NCBI RefSeq assembly: GCF_900566055.1
Contig: NZ_UPHQ01000159.1
Location: forward strand, 1-52,325
Direction of reading: 5' to 3'
Length of the DNA stretch: 52,325 nucleotides
Origin: Mycobacterium innocens
Lineage (GTDB): Bacteria > Actinomycetota > Actinomycetes > Mycobacteriales > Mycobacteriaceae
The notes under the pieces are model-generated. The model had not been told where the DNA came from. It did no database searches and saw only the letters and a program-made list of their open reading frames with translations. The first letter of the stretch is position 1; each line of letters opens with the position of its first letter. The position numbers and the translations under genes were made by a program. Shown in pieces: positions 39,687-49,334 of the stretch.

Positions 39687-40825
39687 CCACCGAGCAGGCC
39701 GGCCAGCCGGATCGCGAGTGTGTCCCAGCGCCAGTTGGCCGTTACCCATTGCCGGCCGGCAGCGCCCATGGCGGCGGCACGGTCGCGATCGGTCAGCAAG
39801 TCGGCGACGGCGTCGGCCACCTTGTCCACCGAGGTACCGTCGACGACCAACCCAGTCTTGTTGTGCTGCACGGTTTCCGGCGCTCCGCCGGATTCGCCGG
39901 CGATTACCGGCACGCCGCTTGCCGAAGCCTCGAGAAACACGATCCCCAGGCCCTCCACGTCCAATCCGGCACCGCGGGTGCGGCACGGCATCGCGAACAC
40001 GTCGGCTAGCGCATGATGCGCCGGTAGTTCGTCGCCGGGCACGCCGCCGGTGAACGTCACATGGTCGGCCACCTGGCAGTGCTTCGCCAGCTTGCGCAGC
40101 GCCTGCAGGTAAGGGCCGCCCCCGACGATCACCAGCGCGGCCCCGTCGACGCGCCGGCGGATCGCCGGTAGCGCCTTGATCAGCATGTCCTGGCCTTTGC
40201 GTGGCACCAGCCGGGACACGCACACCACCACGGGCCGCTCGTCCAGCCGGTACCGCTTACGCAGTTCGGCGCGCGCGGCCGGGTCGGGCCGGAACCGGTC
40301 GCTGTCCACCCCGGGCGGCAGGTATTCCAGCGCGGCACCGGGTCCGAAGGCGGGCGCGAACCGGGCTTGGGTGTAGCGACTGACGAAGGTCACCACGTCA
40401 ACGCTGTCTCCGATTCGGCGCAATACCGACCGCGCGACCGGAAGCATCGACCACCCCACTTCATGGCCGTGCGTGCTGGCCACTATCCGGGTGGCACCGG
40501 CCCGGCGCGCACGCGACGCCAGCAGCGCCAGCGGGGCGGCGGCCCCGAACCAGACGGTATCGATGCCGTACTCGGCGATCAGACGGCGCATCCGGCTGTC
40601 GACGGCCGGGGCGGGCAGCATGAGCGTGCCGGGATTACGCACCACGCGATAGCCGGCTGTACAAGCCGCGTCGTCGTATGCCGGTGCCCCCTTCCATTGC
40701 GGTGCGTACACCGTCACCGAGTGCGATCCGGCTTCGACCAGCCGACCGACGAACTCTCCGAGGTAGGACTGAATGCCGCCGCGTCTGGGCGGAAAGTCGT
40801 TGGTTACCAGCAGGACCCGGCTCAC
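39683..40825 (-). CDS. pimB': GDP-mannose-dependent alpha-(1-6)-PIM1 mannosyltransferase PimB'
   Basis: This GT4 enzyme adds the second mannose to phosphatidylinositol monomannoside, an early step in PIM, LM and LAM synthesis on the cytoplasmic face. Motifs are [14 protein letters not shown] near the N-terminus, [28 protein letters not shown], and [26 protein letters not shown] with the GT4 EX7E pattern. The start is GTG 40823-40825 ([10 protein letters not shown]), seven bases after TAGCCT; the 87 open codons upstream belong to the neighbouring region. 380 aa. It converges on fadD15 with a 4-bp overlap of stops. Confidence 0.96.
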   Translation of the reverse strand: MSRVLLVTNDFPPRRGGIQSYLGEFVGRLVEAGSHSVTVYAPQWKGAPAYDDAACTAGYRVVRNPGTLMLPAPAVDSRMRRLIAEYGIDTVWFGAAAPLALLASRARRAGATRIVASTHGHEVGWSMLPVARSVLRRIGDSVDVVTFVSRYTQARFAPAFGPGAALEYLPPGVDSDRFRPDPAARAELRKRYRLDERPVVVCVSRLVPRKGQDMLIKALPAIRRRVDGAALVIVGGGPYLQALRKLAKHCQVADHVTFTGGVPGDELPAHHALADVFAMPCRTRGAGLDVEGLGIVFLEASASGVPVIAGESGGAPETVQHNKTGLVVDGTSVDKVADAVADLLTDRDRAAAMGAAGRQWVTANWRWDTLAIRLAGLLGG

Positions 40826-40832
40826 CTGCGTC

Positions 40833-40838
40833 AGGCTA
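40833..40838 (-). promoter_or_regulatory. -10 element (leaderless) for pimB'
   Basis: TAGCCT on the minus strand lies seven bases before GTG 40825. It sits in the short gap after the metallopeptidase-like gene (ends 40836), so pimB' can be transcribed on its own. Confidence 0.55.
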
Positions 40839-41699
40839 ATCGGCCAGCCATCCCTGCCAGCGGGCGAGCAGCCCGGCAGGGTCGGTCTCCAGTACGGTGC
40901 GCGCGGCGGTTGCGAAGTCCGGGTGTCCGGCACCGCACGCGGCCAGGTAGAGCCCGCGCAACGCGGTCGTCCCGTAGGTCTGCGCGACGAACCTGGCAAA
41001 CCACCACGCCCGGTCATATGCCAGTGAACGCCGCGGTCCCGCGGTGTCCAGGTCGTTATCTGACGGCAGCGCCAGGGGCAGCGCATCGACGGGTGGCCCA
41101 GACGCCGGTCTGGCGACGAAATCGGCCACCCCCTCGGTCAGCCAGCGCGGCGCATCGAGCGCGGTGTCGACACGCGCGGCGTAGTGAAAAAGCTCATGCG
41201 TCAACACAATTCGCAGCGCAGATTGACTCATGTCGGCTGCGCCCGGCGCGAATACGATCCGTTGGCCGGCGGCGGTCCGGCGGGCGGTATCGACGTGCTC
41301 GACGACGGTCACCGCCGCGATATCGGCCCACCGCGACGCCGGCCCGCCGCCGGCGGCAGTACGGAACTGGTCATCGGAACCGGCCGCCACCACCGAGATC
41401 TCGTGCGGCCAATCGGTGCCCCAGAAGGCCGCGACAGCCTCGATCGCGGGACCAAGGTTCGCCGCGACATGGGATAGCAGGCGCTCACTGTCCGCGCCGC
41501 CGAGGTCGATCAGCCGGACGGTGCGGCCGCCGACGACCACCGGGGTGAGGCCGGCGTCGTCGACTCGCGCCGCCGGCGGTGCTGCCCAGCGCTCGTGTAC
41601 CGCAGGGGCTGGCAGAGCGGCTGCCGCAACCAATTCGGCCACGAAGACGAGGGCCAGCGTGATCGACAGCCACCGGGACCGGCGGCGGAGCCACGCCAC
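40836..41699 (-). CDS. Secreted or membrane-anchored zinc metallopeptidase-like protein (Rv2189c-like)
   Basis: This 287-aa protein has an N-terminal hydrophobic signal/anchor (WLSITLALVFVAELVAAAAL after RRRSR). The HELFHYAA segment in IVLTHELFHYAARV is a HExxH zinc-peptidase motif of the gluzincin/peptidase MA-like type, and WLTEGVADFVA supplies the downstream glutamate expected of gluzincins. Substrate is unknown. It follows ripC by 7 bp, so the two envelope genes are probably co-transcribed. The GTG start has no strong ribosome site and may rely on coupling. Confidence 0.85.
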   Translation of the reverse strand: MAWLRRRSRWLSITLALVFVAELVAAAALPAPAVHERWAAPPAARVDDAGLTPVVVGGRTVRLIDLGGADSERLLSHVAANLGPAIEAVAAFWGTDWPHEISVVAAGSDDQFRTAAGGGPASRWADIAAVTVVEHVDTARRTAAGQRIVFAPGAADMSQSALRIVLTHELFHYAARVDTALDAPRWLTEGVADFVARPASGPPVDALPLALPSDNDLDTAGPRRSLAYDRAWWFARFVAQTYGTTALRGLYLAACGAGHPDFATAARTVLETDPAGLLARWQGWLAD

Positions 41700-41706
41700 G
41701 AGGTGG

Positions 41707-42867
41707 TCAGTAGCGACGGGCGTCGTAGATCGGGCCCGAGGAGGTCATCGGCACTACCCGCACCGGTTGGCCGAAGGTGGACGAGTGGACCATCAGACCT
41801 TCGCCGATGTAGATGCCGGCATGTGAGGCGTCGGAATAAAAGGTCAGTACGTCACCAGGCTGCAGGTCCGACAGCGCGACCGGCTGACCACCATGGGCCA
41901 GCGCCTGGCTGGAGTGCGGCAGTGCGATCCCGGCTTGCTGGAACGCCCACATGACCAGTCCGGAGCAGTCGAAACCGCCGGGCGCGGCGCCACCCCATGC
42001 GTACGGAGTGCCGATCTGGGTCAAGGCCGCCTGCACCACGGTCGCCCGGTCGCCGCTACCGCCGCCGCCAGGAGCCAGGAAAGGTATATCGGACACTCCG
42101 CCGGGAGCAGGCGCCTCGCCGGGAGTAGGCGCGCCCTCGGGCGGAGCGCCCGGTGGCAGTCCTTCGGGCGCCGGCCCGGGAGCCTCCGGTACGCGCGCCG
42201 GAATCGGTCCCGGGTCGGCGAGCGCGGTGCGCTGCTCCGGCGTCAGGGCCTGGTATTGCGACTTCACGACGGCGATCTGTACCTGCAGCTGGCTCTGCTT
42301 GTGCTGCAGGTTGGCCCGTACCGCCGCGGCTTGTTCGGCGGCGGACTTGGCATCGGCAGCCGACTTGACAGAAGCCTGCTCAGCCTTGGCAGCCTGTTCT
42401 CCGGCGGCCCGGAAACCGGCCATCTGCGTGGACATTTGACGCGCCATCACCCGCTGCACCGAGAGACCGTCGATCAGCAGCTGCGGCGATTCCGCCGTCA
42501 AGATCGCATCCAAGCCGTCGGTGCGGCCACCCATGTAGGTGGCGGCCGCGACCTTGTTGACGGCGGTCTGGAAGGTGGCCAGGCGCGCTTTCGCGGCGGC
42601 CAGCGCGGCCTGGTCGTCGGCGAGCTTCCTTTCCGCGGCCTGCTGCGCCGCAAGCTTCGCGTTCAGGTCGAGTTCTGCGCTGTGCATCGCCTCGGTGGTC
42701 TGTTCAGCCTGCCGCGATAGCTCGTTGAGTTTCGCCAATGCGTCGTCGGCGGGGTCGGCCATCGCAGTCGCGGCCAGGATGCCGGACAACATGGTGAAGC
42801 TCGCCAACGAACCGACTGCGGACCGCTTGATGACGCGCGCGATCGAATGCCTACAGTCGAGCCTCAA
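41707..42867 (-). CDS. ripC: NlpC/P60 peptidoglycan endopeptidase RipC
   Basis: This 386-aa secreted peptidoglycan hydrolase resembles M. tuberculosis Rv2190c. It has a signal peptide (about 1-37, ending TAMADPADD) and a long Ala/Gln/Lys-rich coiled coil (about 40-220) that could be activated by an FtsEX-type complex. A Pro/Gly hinge follows (APGPAPEGLPPGAPPEG), then the NlpC/P60 domain. The catalytic Cys is in GFDCSGLVMWAF and the His in DASHAGIYIGEGLMVH. The start appears to be TTG 42865-42867 with GGAAG six bases upstream; it matches MRLD of the homologue. Confidence 0.95.
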   Translation of the reverse strand: MRLDCRHSIARVIKRSAVGSLASFTMLSGILAATAMADPADDALAKLNELSRQAEQTTEAMHSAELDLNAKLAAQQAAERKLADDQAALAAAKARLATFQTAVNKVAAATYMGGRTDGLDAILTAESPQLLIDGLSVQRVMARQMSTQMAGFRAAGEQAAKAEQASVKSAADAKSAAEQAAAVRANLQHKQSQLQVQIAVVKSQYQALTPEQRTALADPGPIPARVPEAPGPAPEGLPPGAPPEGAPTPGEAPAPGGVSDIPFLAPGGGGSGDRATVVQAALTQIGTPYAWGGAAPGGFDCSGLVMWAFQQAGIALPHSSQALAHGGQPVALSDLQPGDVLTFYSDASHAGIYIGEGLMVHSSTFGQPVRVVPMTSSGPIYDARRY

Positions 42868-42926
42868 GATTTGCTTCCTTAAACTGCCATCGGCCTAGCG
42901 CCGTCGAGCTGGTTTAGGTCTCAAAC

Positions 42927-42956
42927 AGGTTACGAAATGGTCTCGGCTTTTGTCCA
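42927..42956 (-). promoter_or_regulatory. Putative SigA-type promoter of ripC
   Basis: On the minus strand TGGACA (42951-42956) and TAACCT (42927-42932) are separated by 18 bp. Both are close to consensus, and the region is AT-richer than its surroundings. The predicted leader to the TTG start is about 50 nt. Confidence 0.5.
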
Positions 42957-43042
42957 AAGGGGCGAGTTAAGAAAATGGCAAGATTTCTGTCATTCTCTTG
43001 TGAGAGAGCGCGTCTTTGCGCTTCACCACCATACAGGCTCGA

Positions 43043-43312
43043 TCAGGCAACACCCGACGCAGGACCCGGCCCTCGGCCGCGCCGGATCGGGACAAGACGC
43101 AATCTCGGAGCTAACCCGGCATCGGCGAGTGCCGCGAGGGCCGCTTGCTCGTCGTGCAACAACGTATCGGGCACCCCGAGCAACACACTCACCACACAAT
43201 CGCGGCAGGCGCGTCCCCGCACCGCGCACTCGTCACAGTCGATGACCACCTCCCCCGGTTCGGCCGCGCCGCCGGTGCATTCGCTACCGCTGTTCCATGC
43301 GTTCCATGCCAT
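43043..43312 (-). CDS. Small four-Cys (zinc-knuckle-like) actinobacterial protein
   Basis: This 89-aa product carries CDECAVRGRACRDC, a C-x2-C-x6-C-x2-C cluster that looks metal-binding, followed by VVSVLLGVP, a short helical part (DEQAALAALADAGLAPRL) and a Gly/Pro/Arg tail. Similar small proteins occur in many actinobacteria, but I know of no function. ATG 43310-43312 is preceded by AAAGGA nine bases upstream; an in-frame TTG lies one codon earlier. It is divergent from the exonuclease fusion gene and upstream of ripC on the same strand. Confidence 0.78.
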   Translation of the reverse strand: MAWNAWNSGSECTGGAAEPGEVVIDCDECAVRGRACRDCVVSVLLGVPDTLLHDEQAALAALADAGLAPRLRLVPIRRGRGPGPASGVA

Positions 43313-43458
43313 CAATCCCGGTCCTTTCGGTAAGACGTTCGATCGCAATTGCTGCGCCGAAGGCTAATCGCCGGCACCGACAACTCGGCGCTGCTGAGGA
43401 TCGAGCGCTGCCGACCCGTGCCCCGGCGTGGGAACCGTCGGCTGTCGGTGCGGCTGCC

Positions 43459-43464
43459 TAACGT
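43459..43464 (+). promoter_or_regulatory. -10 element (leaderless) for exonuclease/GIY-YIG gene
   Basis: TAACGT lies seven bases before ATG 43472 and supports that start over the 41 open codons upstream. Confidence 0.55.
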
Positions 43465-43471
43465 CACCGCC

Positions 43472-45472
43472 ATGGGTGCGAGCGGCGGAACTCAACTGAG
43501 TCTCGCCGGGCTCGACCCGCTCGCATTTCCCGGCATCGACCCGGCGGGTGCTCCGGGCCCGCCCTCCGACGAGCTATTGCCGCTACGGGAGACCACCTTC
43601 GTGGTGGTCGACTTGGAGACCACCGGTGGCCGCACCACGGGCACCGAAGCGGCCCCGCCGGACGCCATCACCGAGATCGGGGCGGTCAAGGTGCGCGGTG
43701 GGACCGTCCTCGGCGAGTTCGCCACGCTGGTGGACCCGCAGCGCAGCATCCCGCCCCAGATCGTGCAGCTGACCGGGATCACCACGGCCATGGTGCGTGA
43801 CGCCCCCGTCATCGGTGCCGTCCTGCCGATGTTTTTCGATTTCGCCGGCAACTCGGTCTTGGTCGCCCACAATGCGGGGTTCGATATCGGGTTCCTGCGG
43901 GCCGCCGCGCGGCAATGCGACATCACCTGGCCGCGACCGAAGGTCCTGTGCACGGTCCGCCTGGCGCGGCGGGTGTTGAGCCGAGAGGAAGCGCCCAGTG
44001 TGCGGCTGGCCGAACTGGCGCGGCTGTTCTCGGTTGCCACCCAACCCACCCACCGCGCCCTCGACGATGCCCGCGCCACCGTCGACGTCTTGCACGCCCT
44101 GATCGAGCGGGTGGGCAACCAGGGCGTGCACACCTTTGCCGACCTGCGTTCGTATCTACCCAACGTGACCCCGGCGCAGCGCCGCAAACGGGTGCTGGCC
44201 GACGGCCTGCCGCACCGGCCGGGAATCTATGTGTTCCGCGGGCCGTCGGGCGAGGTGCTCTACGTCGGCACCGCGGTCGACCTGCGCCGCCGGGTCAGCC
44301 AATACTTCAACGGCGCCGATCCCCGCGGCCGGATCAAGGAAATGGTCAACCTGGCCACCGGGGTGGACCACGTCGAGTGCGCGCACCCACTGGAAGCCGG
44401 TGTACGTGAGCTTCGAATGCTGGCCGCACATGGGCCCCCGTACAACCGCCGATCGAGGTTTCCCCACCGTTGGTGGTGGGTGGTCCTTACTGAGGAAGCG
44501 TTTCCGCGCCTGGCCGTTGTTCGCGCTCCCCGGCACGGCCGGGTCATCGGCCCGTACCGGTCCCGGGCCGACGCCACCGAGACGGCCACCCTGTTGGCTC
44601 GCCTCACCGGAATCCGAACCTGCACCAAGCGGCTGGCGCGGTCGGCTCTGCACGGCCCGGCCTGCCCCGAGCTGGAGGTGTCGCCGTGCCCCGCCGCCCG
44701 GAACCTGACCGCCCAGCGATACGCCGACGCCGTGCAGCGCGCGACGGATTTGATCGACGGACGCGACAGCACGGCGCTGGTCGCCGCGATCCGCCAGGTC
44801 ACCGCCCTGGCCGAGCGACATCGTTACGAGAGCGCGGCGCGGCTGCGCGACCACATCGCCACCGCGATCGAGACGCTGTGGCGTGGTCAGCGGTTACGCG
44901 CGCTGGCCGCGCTACCCGAACTGATCGCCGCGGCACCGGACGGCGGTGGTGGCTACCAGTTCGCTGTCATCCGCCACGGCCAACTGGCCGCCGCCGGTAC
45001 CGCCCGGCGCGGGGTGCCACCGATGCCGGTGGTCGACGCCCTGCAGGCCGGTGCCCAGGCGATTATGCCGGCCGAGGCGCCACTCGGCGGCGCGCTGGTG
45101 GAGGAGACTGCGCTCATCGCCCGCTGGCTCGCGGCGCCGGGGGTGCGCATCGTGCGGGTCACCGGAATTCCGGATGCCGGGGGCGCCGCCGAAACCGCGG
45201 GCTGGGCCACACCGTTGCGCTGCGCCGGCGCATGGGCGGCGTGGGCGGAATCGGCCCGTTCGGCGCGGCTGGCCGTCGAGCAGGCACCCGGCCCGATGGG
45301 GCGGCACTCCGCTCACCAGGACCCGCCGCACCGCCAGGCCGGCAGCTCAGAGCTGCTGGCTGAACCGCACCCATCGCGCGAGCAACTGTTCGGCCGCGCC
45401 GCTGTCGATCGCCGCGCTGGCCCGCCGCAAGCCGTCCTCCCACGCGGGCAGCCATTCAGCACGGCTGGATAG
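43472..45472 (+). CDS. DnaQ-like 3'-5' exonuclease fused to UvrC/Cho-type GIY-YIG nuclease (Rv2191-like)
   Basis: The N-terminal half is a DEDDh exonuclease of the polymerase III epsilon type ([34 protein letters not shown]). It is followed by a GIY-YIG nuclease domain as in UvrC and Cho ([31 protein letters not shown] split around the motif). A helical region then resembles the UvrB-binding part ([19 protein letters not shown]). Role in DNA repair is inferred from the domains. The ATG is supported by TAACGT seven bases before. At 666 aa it is longer than M. tuberculosis Rv2191 (about 645); the last 42 codons run antisense into trpD. Confidence 0.93.
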   Translation: MGASGGTQLSLAGLDPLAFPGIDPAGAPGPPSDELLPLRETTFVVVDLETTGGRTTGTEAAPPDAITEIGAVKVRGGTVLGEFATLVDPQRSIPPQIVQLTGITTAMVRDAPVIGAVLPMFFDFAGNSVLVAHNAGFDIGFLRAAARQCDITWPRPKVLCTVRLARRVLSREEAPSVRLAELARLFSVATQPTHRALDDARATVDVLHALIERVGNQGVHTFADLRSYLPNVTPAQRRKRVLADGLPHRPGIYVFRGPSGEVLYVGTAVDLRRRVSQYFNGADPRGRIKEMVNLATGVDHVECAHPLEAGVRELRMLAAHGPPYNRRSRFPHRWWWVVLTEEAFPRLAVVRAPRHGRVIGPYRSRADATETATLLARLTGIRTCTKRLARSALHGPACPELEVSPCPAARNLTAQRYADAVQRATDLIDGRDSTALVAAIRQVTALAERHRYESAARLRDHIATAIETLWRGQRLRALAALPELIAAAPDGGGGYQFAVIRHGQLAAAGTARRGVPPMPVVDALQAGAQAIMPAEAPLGGALVEETALIARWLAAPGVRIVRVTGIPDAGGAAETAGWATPLRCAGAWAAWAESARSARLAVEQAPGPMGRHSAHQDPPHRQAGSSELLAEPHPSREQLFGRAAVDRRAGPPQAVLPRGQPFSTAG

Positions 45473-46459
45473 CCCGGCATGGGCGACGATCGCGCCGGCG
45501 GCGTTGAGCACCACCGCGTCTCGGATCGGGCCCGGGGCCCCGCCCAGCACGGCGCGGGCTTCGGCCGCGTTGGCCTGCGCGTCGCCGCCCAGCAGCTCGT
45601 CGAGCTCGGCACGTGCGAAGCCGAATCCCGCGGGATCGAAAGTCAGTTTGTCGACGGTGCCCGCCTGCACCCGCCAGATCGTGCTGGTGGTCGTCGTGGT
45701 CAGCTCGTCGAGCCCGTCGTCGCCGTGCACCACCAGCACGCTGGACCGGCGCGTGGCAAACACCCCGGCCATCACCTCGGCGAGGTCAGCGAACGCGCAG
45801 CCGATCAACCCGGCCCGCGGCCGGGCCGGATTCGTCAGCGGCCCAAGCAGATTGAACACCGTGGGCACGCCGATCTCGCGGCGCACCACCGAAGCGTGCC
45901 GGTACGACGGATGGAATTGCGGCGCGAAGCAAAAGCCGATCCCGACTTCCTCGAGGCTGCGCACCACCTGATTGGCGTCCAGGTCGATGCGCACCCCGAG
46001 CGCTTCCAGGGTGTCGGCCCCCCCGGACAACGACGATGCCGCCCGGTTGCCGTGTTTGACCACGGGCACACCGGCGGCGGCCACCACGATGGCCGCCATC
46101 GTGGACAGGTTGACCGTGTTGATCCCGTCGCCACCGGTACCGACGACATCGACGGCGTCCTCCGGAACGGCGTGGGCCGGCATCGGGCGCGCGTGGTCGA
46201 GCATCACACCGGCCAATTCGGCGACTTCGTCCGCGGTGGGCACCTTCATCGTCATCGCCACCGCGAACGCGGCAATCTGTGCCGGCCGGGCGGCGCCGGT
46301 CATGATCTGATCCATTGCCCAGGCCGCCTGGCCCCGCGCCAAGTTGCCCCCGGCCGTCAAGCGACCCAGAACCTGTGGCCACGAGGTCACCGAAGCGGTC
46401 ACCTGAGCCGACGCCACCGGGGGCCGACCACCGGGGGATCCTTCACCTGACCGAGCCAC
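45347..46459 (-). CDS. trpD: Anthranilate phosphoribosyltransferase TrpD
   Basis: TrpD transfers phosphoribose from PRPP to anthranilate in tryptophan synthesis. Motifs are [18 protein letters not shown] (PRPP-binding GTGGD), [21 protein letters not shown], the [11 protein letters not shown] segment, [12 protein letters not shown] and [13 protein letters not shown] 46457-46459 gives 370 aa, the same as M. tuberculosis; it lies six bases after GACCAT, a near-consensus leaderless promoter, and the open frame upstream is in the ctaE promoter region. Its 3' end overlaps the convergent nuclease gene by 126 bp. Confidence 0.96.
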   Translation of the reverse strand: MARSGEGSPGGRPPVASAQVTASVTSWPQVLGRLTAGGNLARGQAAWAMDQIMTGAARPAQIAAFAVAMTMKVPTADEVAELAGVMLDHARPMPAHAVPEDAVDVVGTGGDGINTVNLSTMAAIVVAAAGVPVVKHGNRAASSLSGGADTLEALGVRIDLDANQVVRSLEEVGIGFCFAPQFHPSYRHASVVRREIGVPTVFNLLGPLTNPARPRAGLIGCAFADLAEVMAGVFATRRSSVLVVHGDDGLDELTTTTTSTIWRVQAGTVDKLTFDPAGFGFARAELDELLGGDAQANAAEARAVLGGAPGPIRDAVVLNAAGAIVAHAGLSSRAEWLPAWEDGLRRASAAIDSGAAEQLLARWVRFSQQL

Positions 46460-46596
46460 GCGCCGATGGTCGCATGCCGGCCGGCCACCGCCCAACGCGC
46501 GGCCGGCAACGCCGGGCACGCGGCGGCGCGCGGCTGTGAAACGACGCGCGGAAAACGAATTTGTGCCCCGGGTAGAGTTCGACAACTACAAAGCGT

Positions 46597-46602
46597 CATA
46601 CT
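46597..46602 (+). promoter_or_regulatory. -10-like element (leaderless) for ctaE
   Basis: CATACT lies seven bases before the ctaE GTG. It differs from TANNNT in the first base only, and it would drive the ctaE-qcrCAB operon from the start codon. Confidence 0.45.
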
Positions 46603-46609
46603 TGCGGAT

Positions 46610-47221
46610 GTGACGAGTGCTGTAGGGACCTCGGGTACTGCCATCACGTCGCGCGTGCATTCGCTGAACAGACCGAACATGGTCAGTGTCGGCACCATAG
46701 TGTGGCTTTCCAGTGAGTTGATGTTCTTTGCTGGCCTGTTCGCTATGTACTTCACCGCGCGCGCTCAGTCCGGCGGGAAGTGGCCGCCGCCGCCGACCGA
46801 GCTCAATCTCTATCAGGCGGTGCCGGTGACGCTGGTGTTGATCGCGTCGTCGTTCACCTGCCAGATGGGAGTGTTCGCCGCCGAGCGTGGCGACGTGTTC
46901 GGGCTGCGCCGTTGGTATGTGATCACATTCCTGATGGGTCTGTTCTTCATCCTTGGCCAGGCCTACGAGTACTACCACCTGGCCACGCACGGGACGACCA
47001 TCCCGGGCAGCGCCTACGGCAGCGTGTTCTATCTGGCCACCGGCTTCCACGGGCTGCACGTGACCGGGGGCTTGATCGCCTTCATCTTCCTGCTGATCCG
47101 GACCGGGATGAGCAAGTTCACCCCCGCGCAGGCAACCGCCAGCATCGTCGTCTCCTACTACTGGCATTTCGTCGACATCGTGTGGATCGCGCTGTTCACC
47201 GTGATCTATTTCATCCGATGA
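46610..47221 (+). CDS. ctaE: Cytochrome c oxidase subunit III (CtaE)
   Basis: CtaE is a core subunit of the aa3 oxidase, which forms a supercomplex with the bcc complex encoded just downstream. The 203-aa protein has about five membrane helices and the conserved segments [44 protein letters not shown] and [19 protein letters not shown]. Length and N-terminus ([18 protein letters not shown]) equal those of M. tuberculosis. The stop is 38 bp before qcrC, consistent with one operon. Confidence 0.97.
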   Translation: MTSAVGTSGTAITSRVHSLNRPNMVSVGTIVWLSSELMFFAGLFAMYFTARAQSGGKWPPPPTELNLYQAVPVTLVLIASSFTCQMGVFAAERGDVFGLRRWYVITFLMGLFFILGQAYEYYHLATHGTTIPGSAYGSVFYLATGFHGLHVTGGLIAFIFLLIRTGMSKFTPAQATASIVVSYYWHFVDIVWIALFTVIYFIR

Positions 47222-47259
47222 GCCGGCCCCCCCGAACAGGCATGAATAGGAGTGCTCAG

Positions 47260-48108
47260 TTGAAAAGACTGGGATTCACCCGATCCGGCGGCAGCGAGCA
47301 GCGGAACAGTCGCTCGCGGCGACGCCTCCACCGGCGGTTGTCGGGCGGGTTGCTGCTGCTGATAGCGCTCACCGTCGCGGGCGGCCTGGCTGCCGTACTG
47401 ACACCCACCCCGCAGGTGGCGGTAGCCGACGAGTCGTCCTCAGCGCTGCTGCGCACCGGCAAGCAGCTGTTCGACACGTCGTGCGTGTCCTGCCACGGGG
47501 CCAACCTGCAGGGCGTGCCCGATCACGGGCCCAGCCTGATCGGCGTCGGCGAGGCGGCCGTGTACTTCCAGGTCTCGACAGGTCGGATGCCCGCCATGCG
47601 GGGTGAGGCTCAAGCGCAGCGCAAGGAGCCGATCTTCGACGAGACACAGATCGACGCACTCGGCGCCTACGTGCAAGCCAACGGCGGCGGCCCCACCGTG
47701 GTGCGCAACCCCGACGGCAGCATCGCCACCAAATCCCTGCGGGGAGACGACCTGGGGCGCGGCGGCGACCTGTTCCGCCTCAACTGCGCCTCCTGCCACA
47801 ACTTCACCGGCAAAGGCGGCGCGCTGTCGTCAGGCAAATACGCCCCCGACCTGGGGCCCGCCAATGAGCAGCAAATCCTGACGGCGATGCTGACCGGGCC
47901 GCAGAACATGCCGAAGTTCGACGACCGCCAGCTGTCCTTCGAAGCGAAGAAGGACATCATCGCCTACGTGCGGACCGTCGCCGAGGAGCGGTCGCCGGGT
48001 GGCTACGGACTTGGCGGATTCGGACCCGCGCCCGAGGGCATGGCGATGTGGATCATCGGCATGGTCGCCGCCATCGGGCTGGCACTGTGGATTGGGGCGC
48101 GATCATGA
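47260..48108 (+). CDS. qcrC: Diheme cytochrome c subunit QcrC of the bcc complex
   Basis: QcrC carries two c-type haems that pass electrons from the Rieske centre directly to the aa3 oxidase. An N-terminal membrane helix ([18 protein letters not shown]) is followed by two cytochrome c domains, with CVSCH and CASCH, and a C-terminal helix ([17 protein letters not shown]). TTG 47260-47262 ([11 protein letters not shown]) is chosen because AGGAG lies exactly seven bases upstream; an ATG six codons earlier is the alternative. 282 aa against 280 in M. tuberculosis. Its stop overlaps qcrA as ATGA. Confidence 0.96.
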   Translation: MKRLGFTRSGGSEQRNSRSRRRLHRRLSGGLLLLIALTVAGGLAAVLTPTPQVAVADESSSALLRTGKQLFDTSCVSCHGANLQGVPDHGPSLIGVGEAAVYFQVSTGRMPAMRGEAQAQRKEPIFDETQIDALGAYVQANGGGPTVVRNPDGSIATKSLRGDDLGRGGDLFRLNCASCHNFTGKGGALSSGKYAPDLGPANEQQILTAMLTGPQNMPKFDDRQLSFEAKKDIIAYVRTVAEERSPGGYGLGGFGPAPEGMAMWIIGMVAAIGLALWIGARS

Positions 48109-49334
48109 GCGACGGCTCTCCCGTGACCGGCGACGCCAAGACCGACGTCGGCTCGGACACCGACAAGGGCCCGGGCGCGGCCCATGAGCCGGACGAGGCT
48201 GCGCTGGCCGCGATGTCGCAGCAGGAGCTGCTCGACCTGGGCGGCAAGCTCGACGGCGTCCAGATCGCCTACAAGGAACCCCGCTGGCCGGTCGAGGGCA
48301 CCAAGGCCGAGAAACGCGCCGAGCGCGGAGTGGCGGTCTGGCTTTTGCTGGGCGGTGCATTCGGACTCGCCCTGCTGCTGGTTTTCCTCTTCTGGCCGTG
48401 GCAGTACAAAGCCACGGGAGAGTCCGGAAGCTTCCTGTACTCCCTTGCCACCCCGCTATACGGACTGACCTTCGGGCTGTCCATCCTGGCAATCGCAATC
48501 GGGGCGGTGCTGTTCCAGAAACGCTTTATCCCCGAAGAGATTACGATCCAGGACCGGCACGACGGCGCGTCTCGCGAGATCGACCGCAAGACGGTGGTGG
48601 CCAATCTGACCGACGCCTTCGAGAGCTCGACCATCCGGCGCCGCAAGCTCGTCGGGCTGTCCTTGGGCATGGGATTGGGCGCGTTCGGGCTCGGCACCCT
48701 GGTTGCGTTTGCCGGCGGCCTCATCAAGAACCCGTGGAAGCCGGTCGTCCCCACCGCCGAGGGCATGAAGGCCGAGCTGTGGACCTCCGGCTGGACCCCG
48801 CGCTACAAGGGAGAGACGATCTTTCTGGCGCGGGCCACCGGTTTGGACGACGGGCCACCGTTTATCAAAATGCGCCCCGAGGATATGGACGCCGGCGGCA
48901 TGGAGACGGTGTTCCCGTGGCGGGAATCCGATGGTGATGGCACCACCGTGGAATCGCACGAGAAGTTGCAGGCCATCGCGATGGGAATTCGCAATCCGGT
49001 GATGCTCATCCGCATCAAGCCAAGCGATTTGGGCAAAATGGTCAAACGTCAAGGCCAGGAGAGCTTCAACTTCGGCGAGTTCTTCGCCTACACCAAGGTC
49101 TGCTCGCACTTGGGTTGCCCGGCATCACTGTACGAACAGCAGAACTACCGAATCCTGTGCCCGTGTCACCAGTCGCAGTTCGACGCGCTGCACTTCGCCA
49201 AGCCGATATTCGGCCCGGCGGCCCGCGCGTTGGCGCAACTGCCCATCACTATCGACTCCAACGGATATTTCGTCGCCAATGGCGATTTCGTCGAGCCCGT
49301 CGGACCGGCATTCTGGGAGCGCACAACATCATGA
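48105..49334 (+). CDS. qcrA: Rieske iron-sulfur subunit QcrA
   Basis: QcrA carries the [2Fe-2S] cluster that takes electrons from menaquinol in the bcc complex. The ligands are in CSHLGC and CPCHQS near residues 335-365 of 409. Three membrane helices precede the soluble domain ([23 protein letters not shown], a helix near [20 protein letters not shown] and [24 protein letters not shown]), an actinobacterial arrangement. The ATG overlaps the qcrC stop by 4 bp, and its own stop overlaps qcrB by 4 bp. Confidence 0.97.
   Translation: MSDGSPVTGDAKTDVGSDTDKGPGAAHEPDEAALAAMSQQELLDLGGKLDGVQIAYKEPRWPVEGTKAEKRAERGVAVWLLLGGAFGLALLLVFLFWPWQYKATGESGSFLYSLATPLYGLTFGLSILAIAIGAVLFQKRFIPEEITIQDRHDGASREIDRKTVVANLTDAFESSTIRRRKLVGLSLGMGLGAFGLGTLVAFAGGLIKNPWKPVVPTAEGMKAELWTSGWTPRYKGETIFLARATGLDDGPPFIKMRPEDMDAGGMETVFPWRESDGDGTTVESHEKLQAIAMGIRNPVMLIRIKPSDLGKMVKRQGQESFNFGEFFAYTKVCSHLGCPASLYEQQNYRILCPCHQSQFDALHFAKPIFGPAARALAQLPITIDSNGYFVANGDFVEPVGPAFWERTTS

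Noticed and set aside
42868..43042. c-di-AMP (ydaO-type) riboswitch upstream of ripC
   Set aside because: Such switches control NlpC/P60 genes in some actinobacteria, but the leader here is only about 50 nt after the predicted promoter and I see none of the conserved paired elements.
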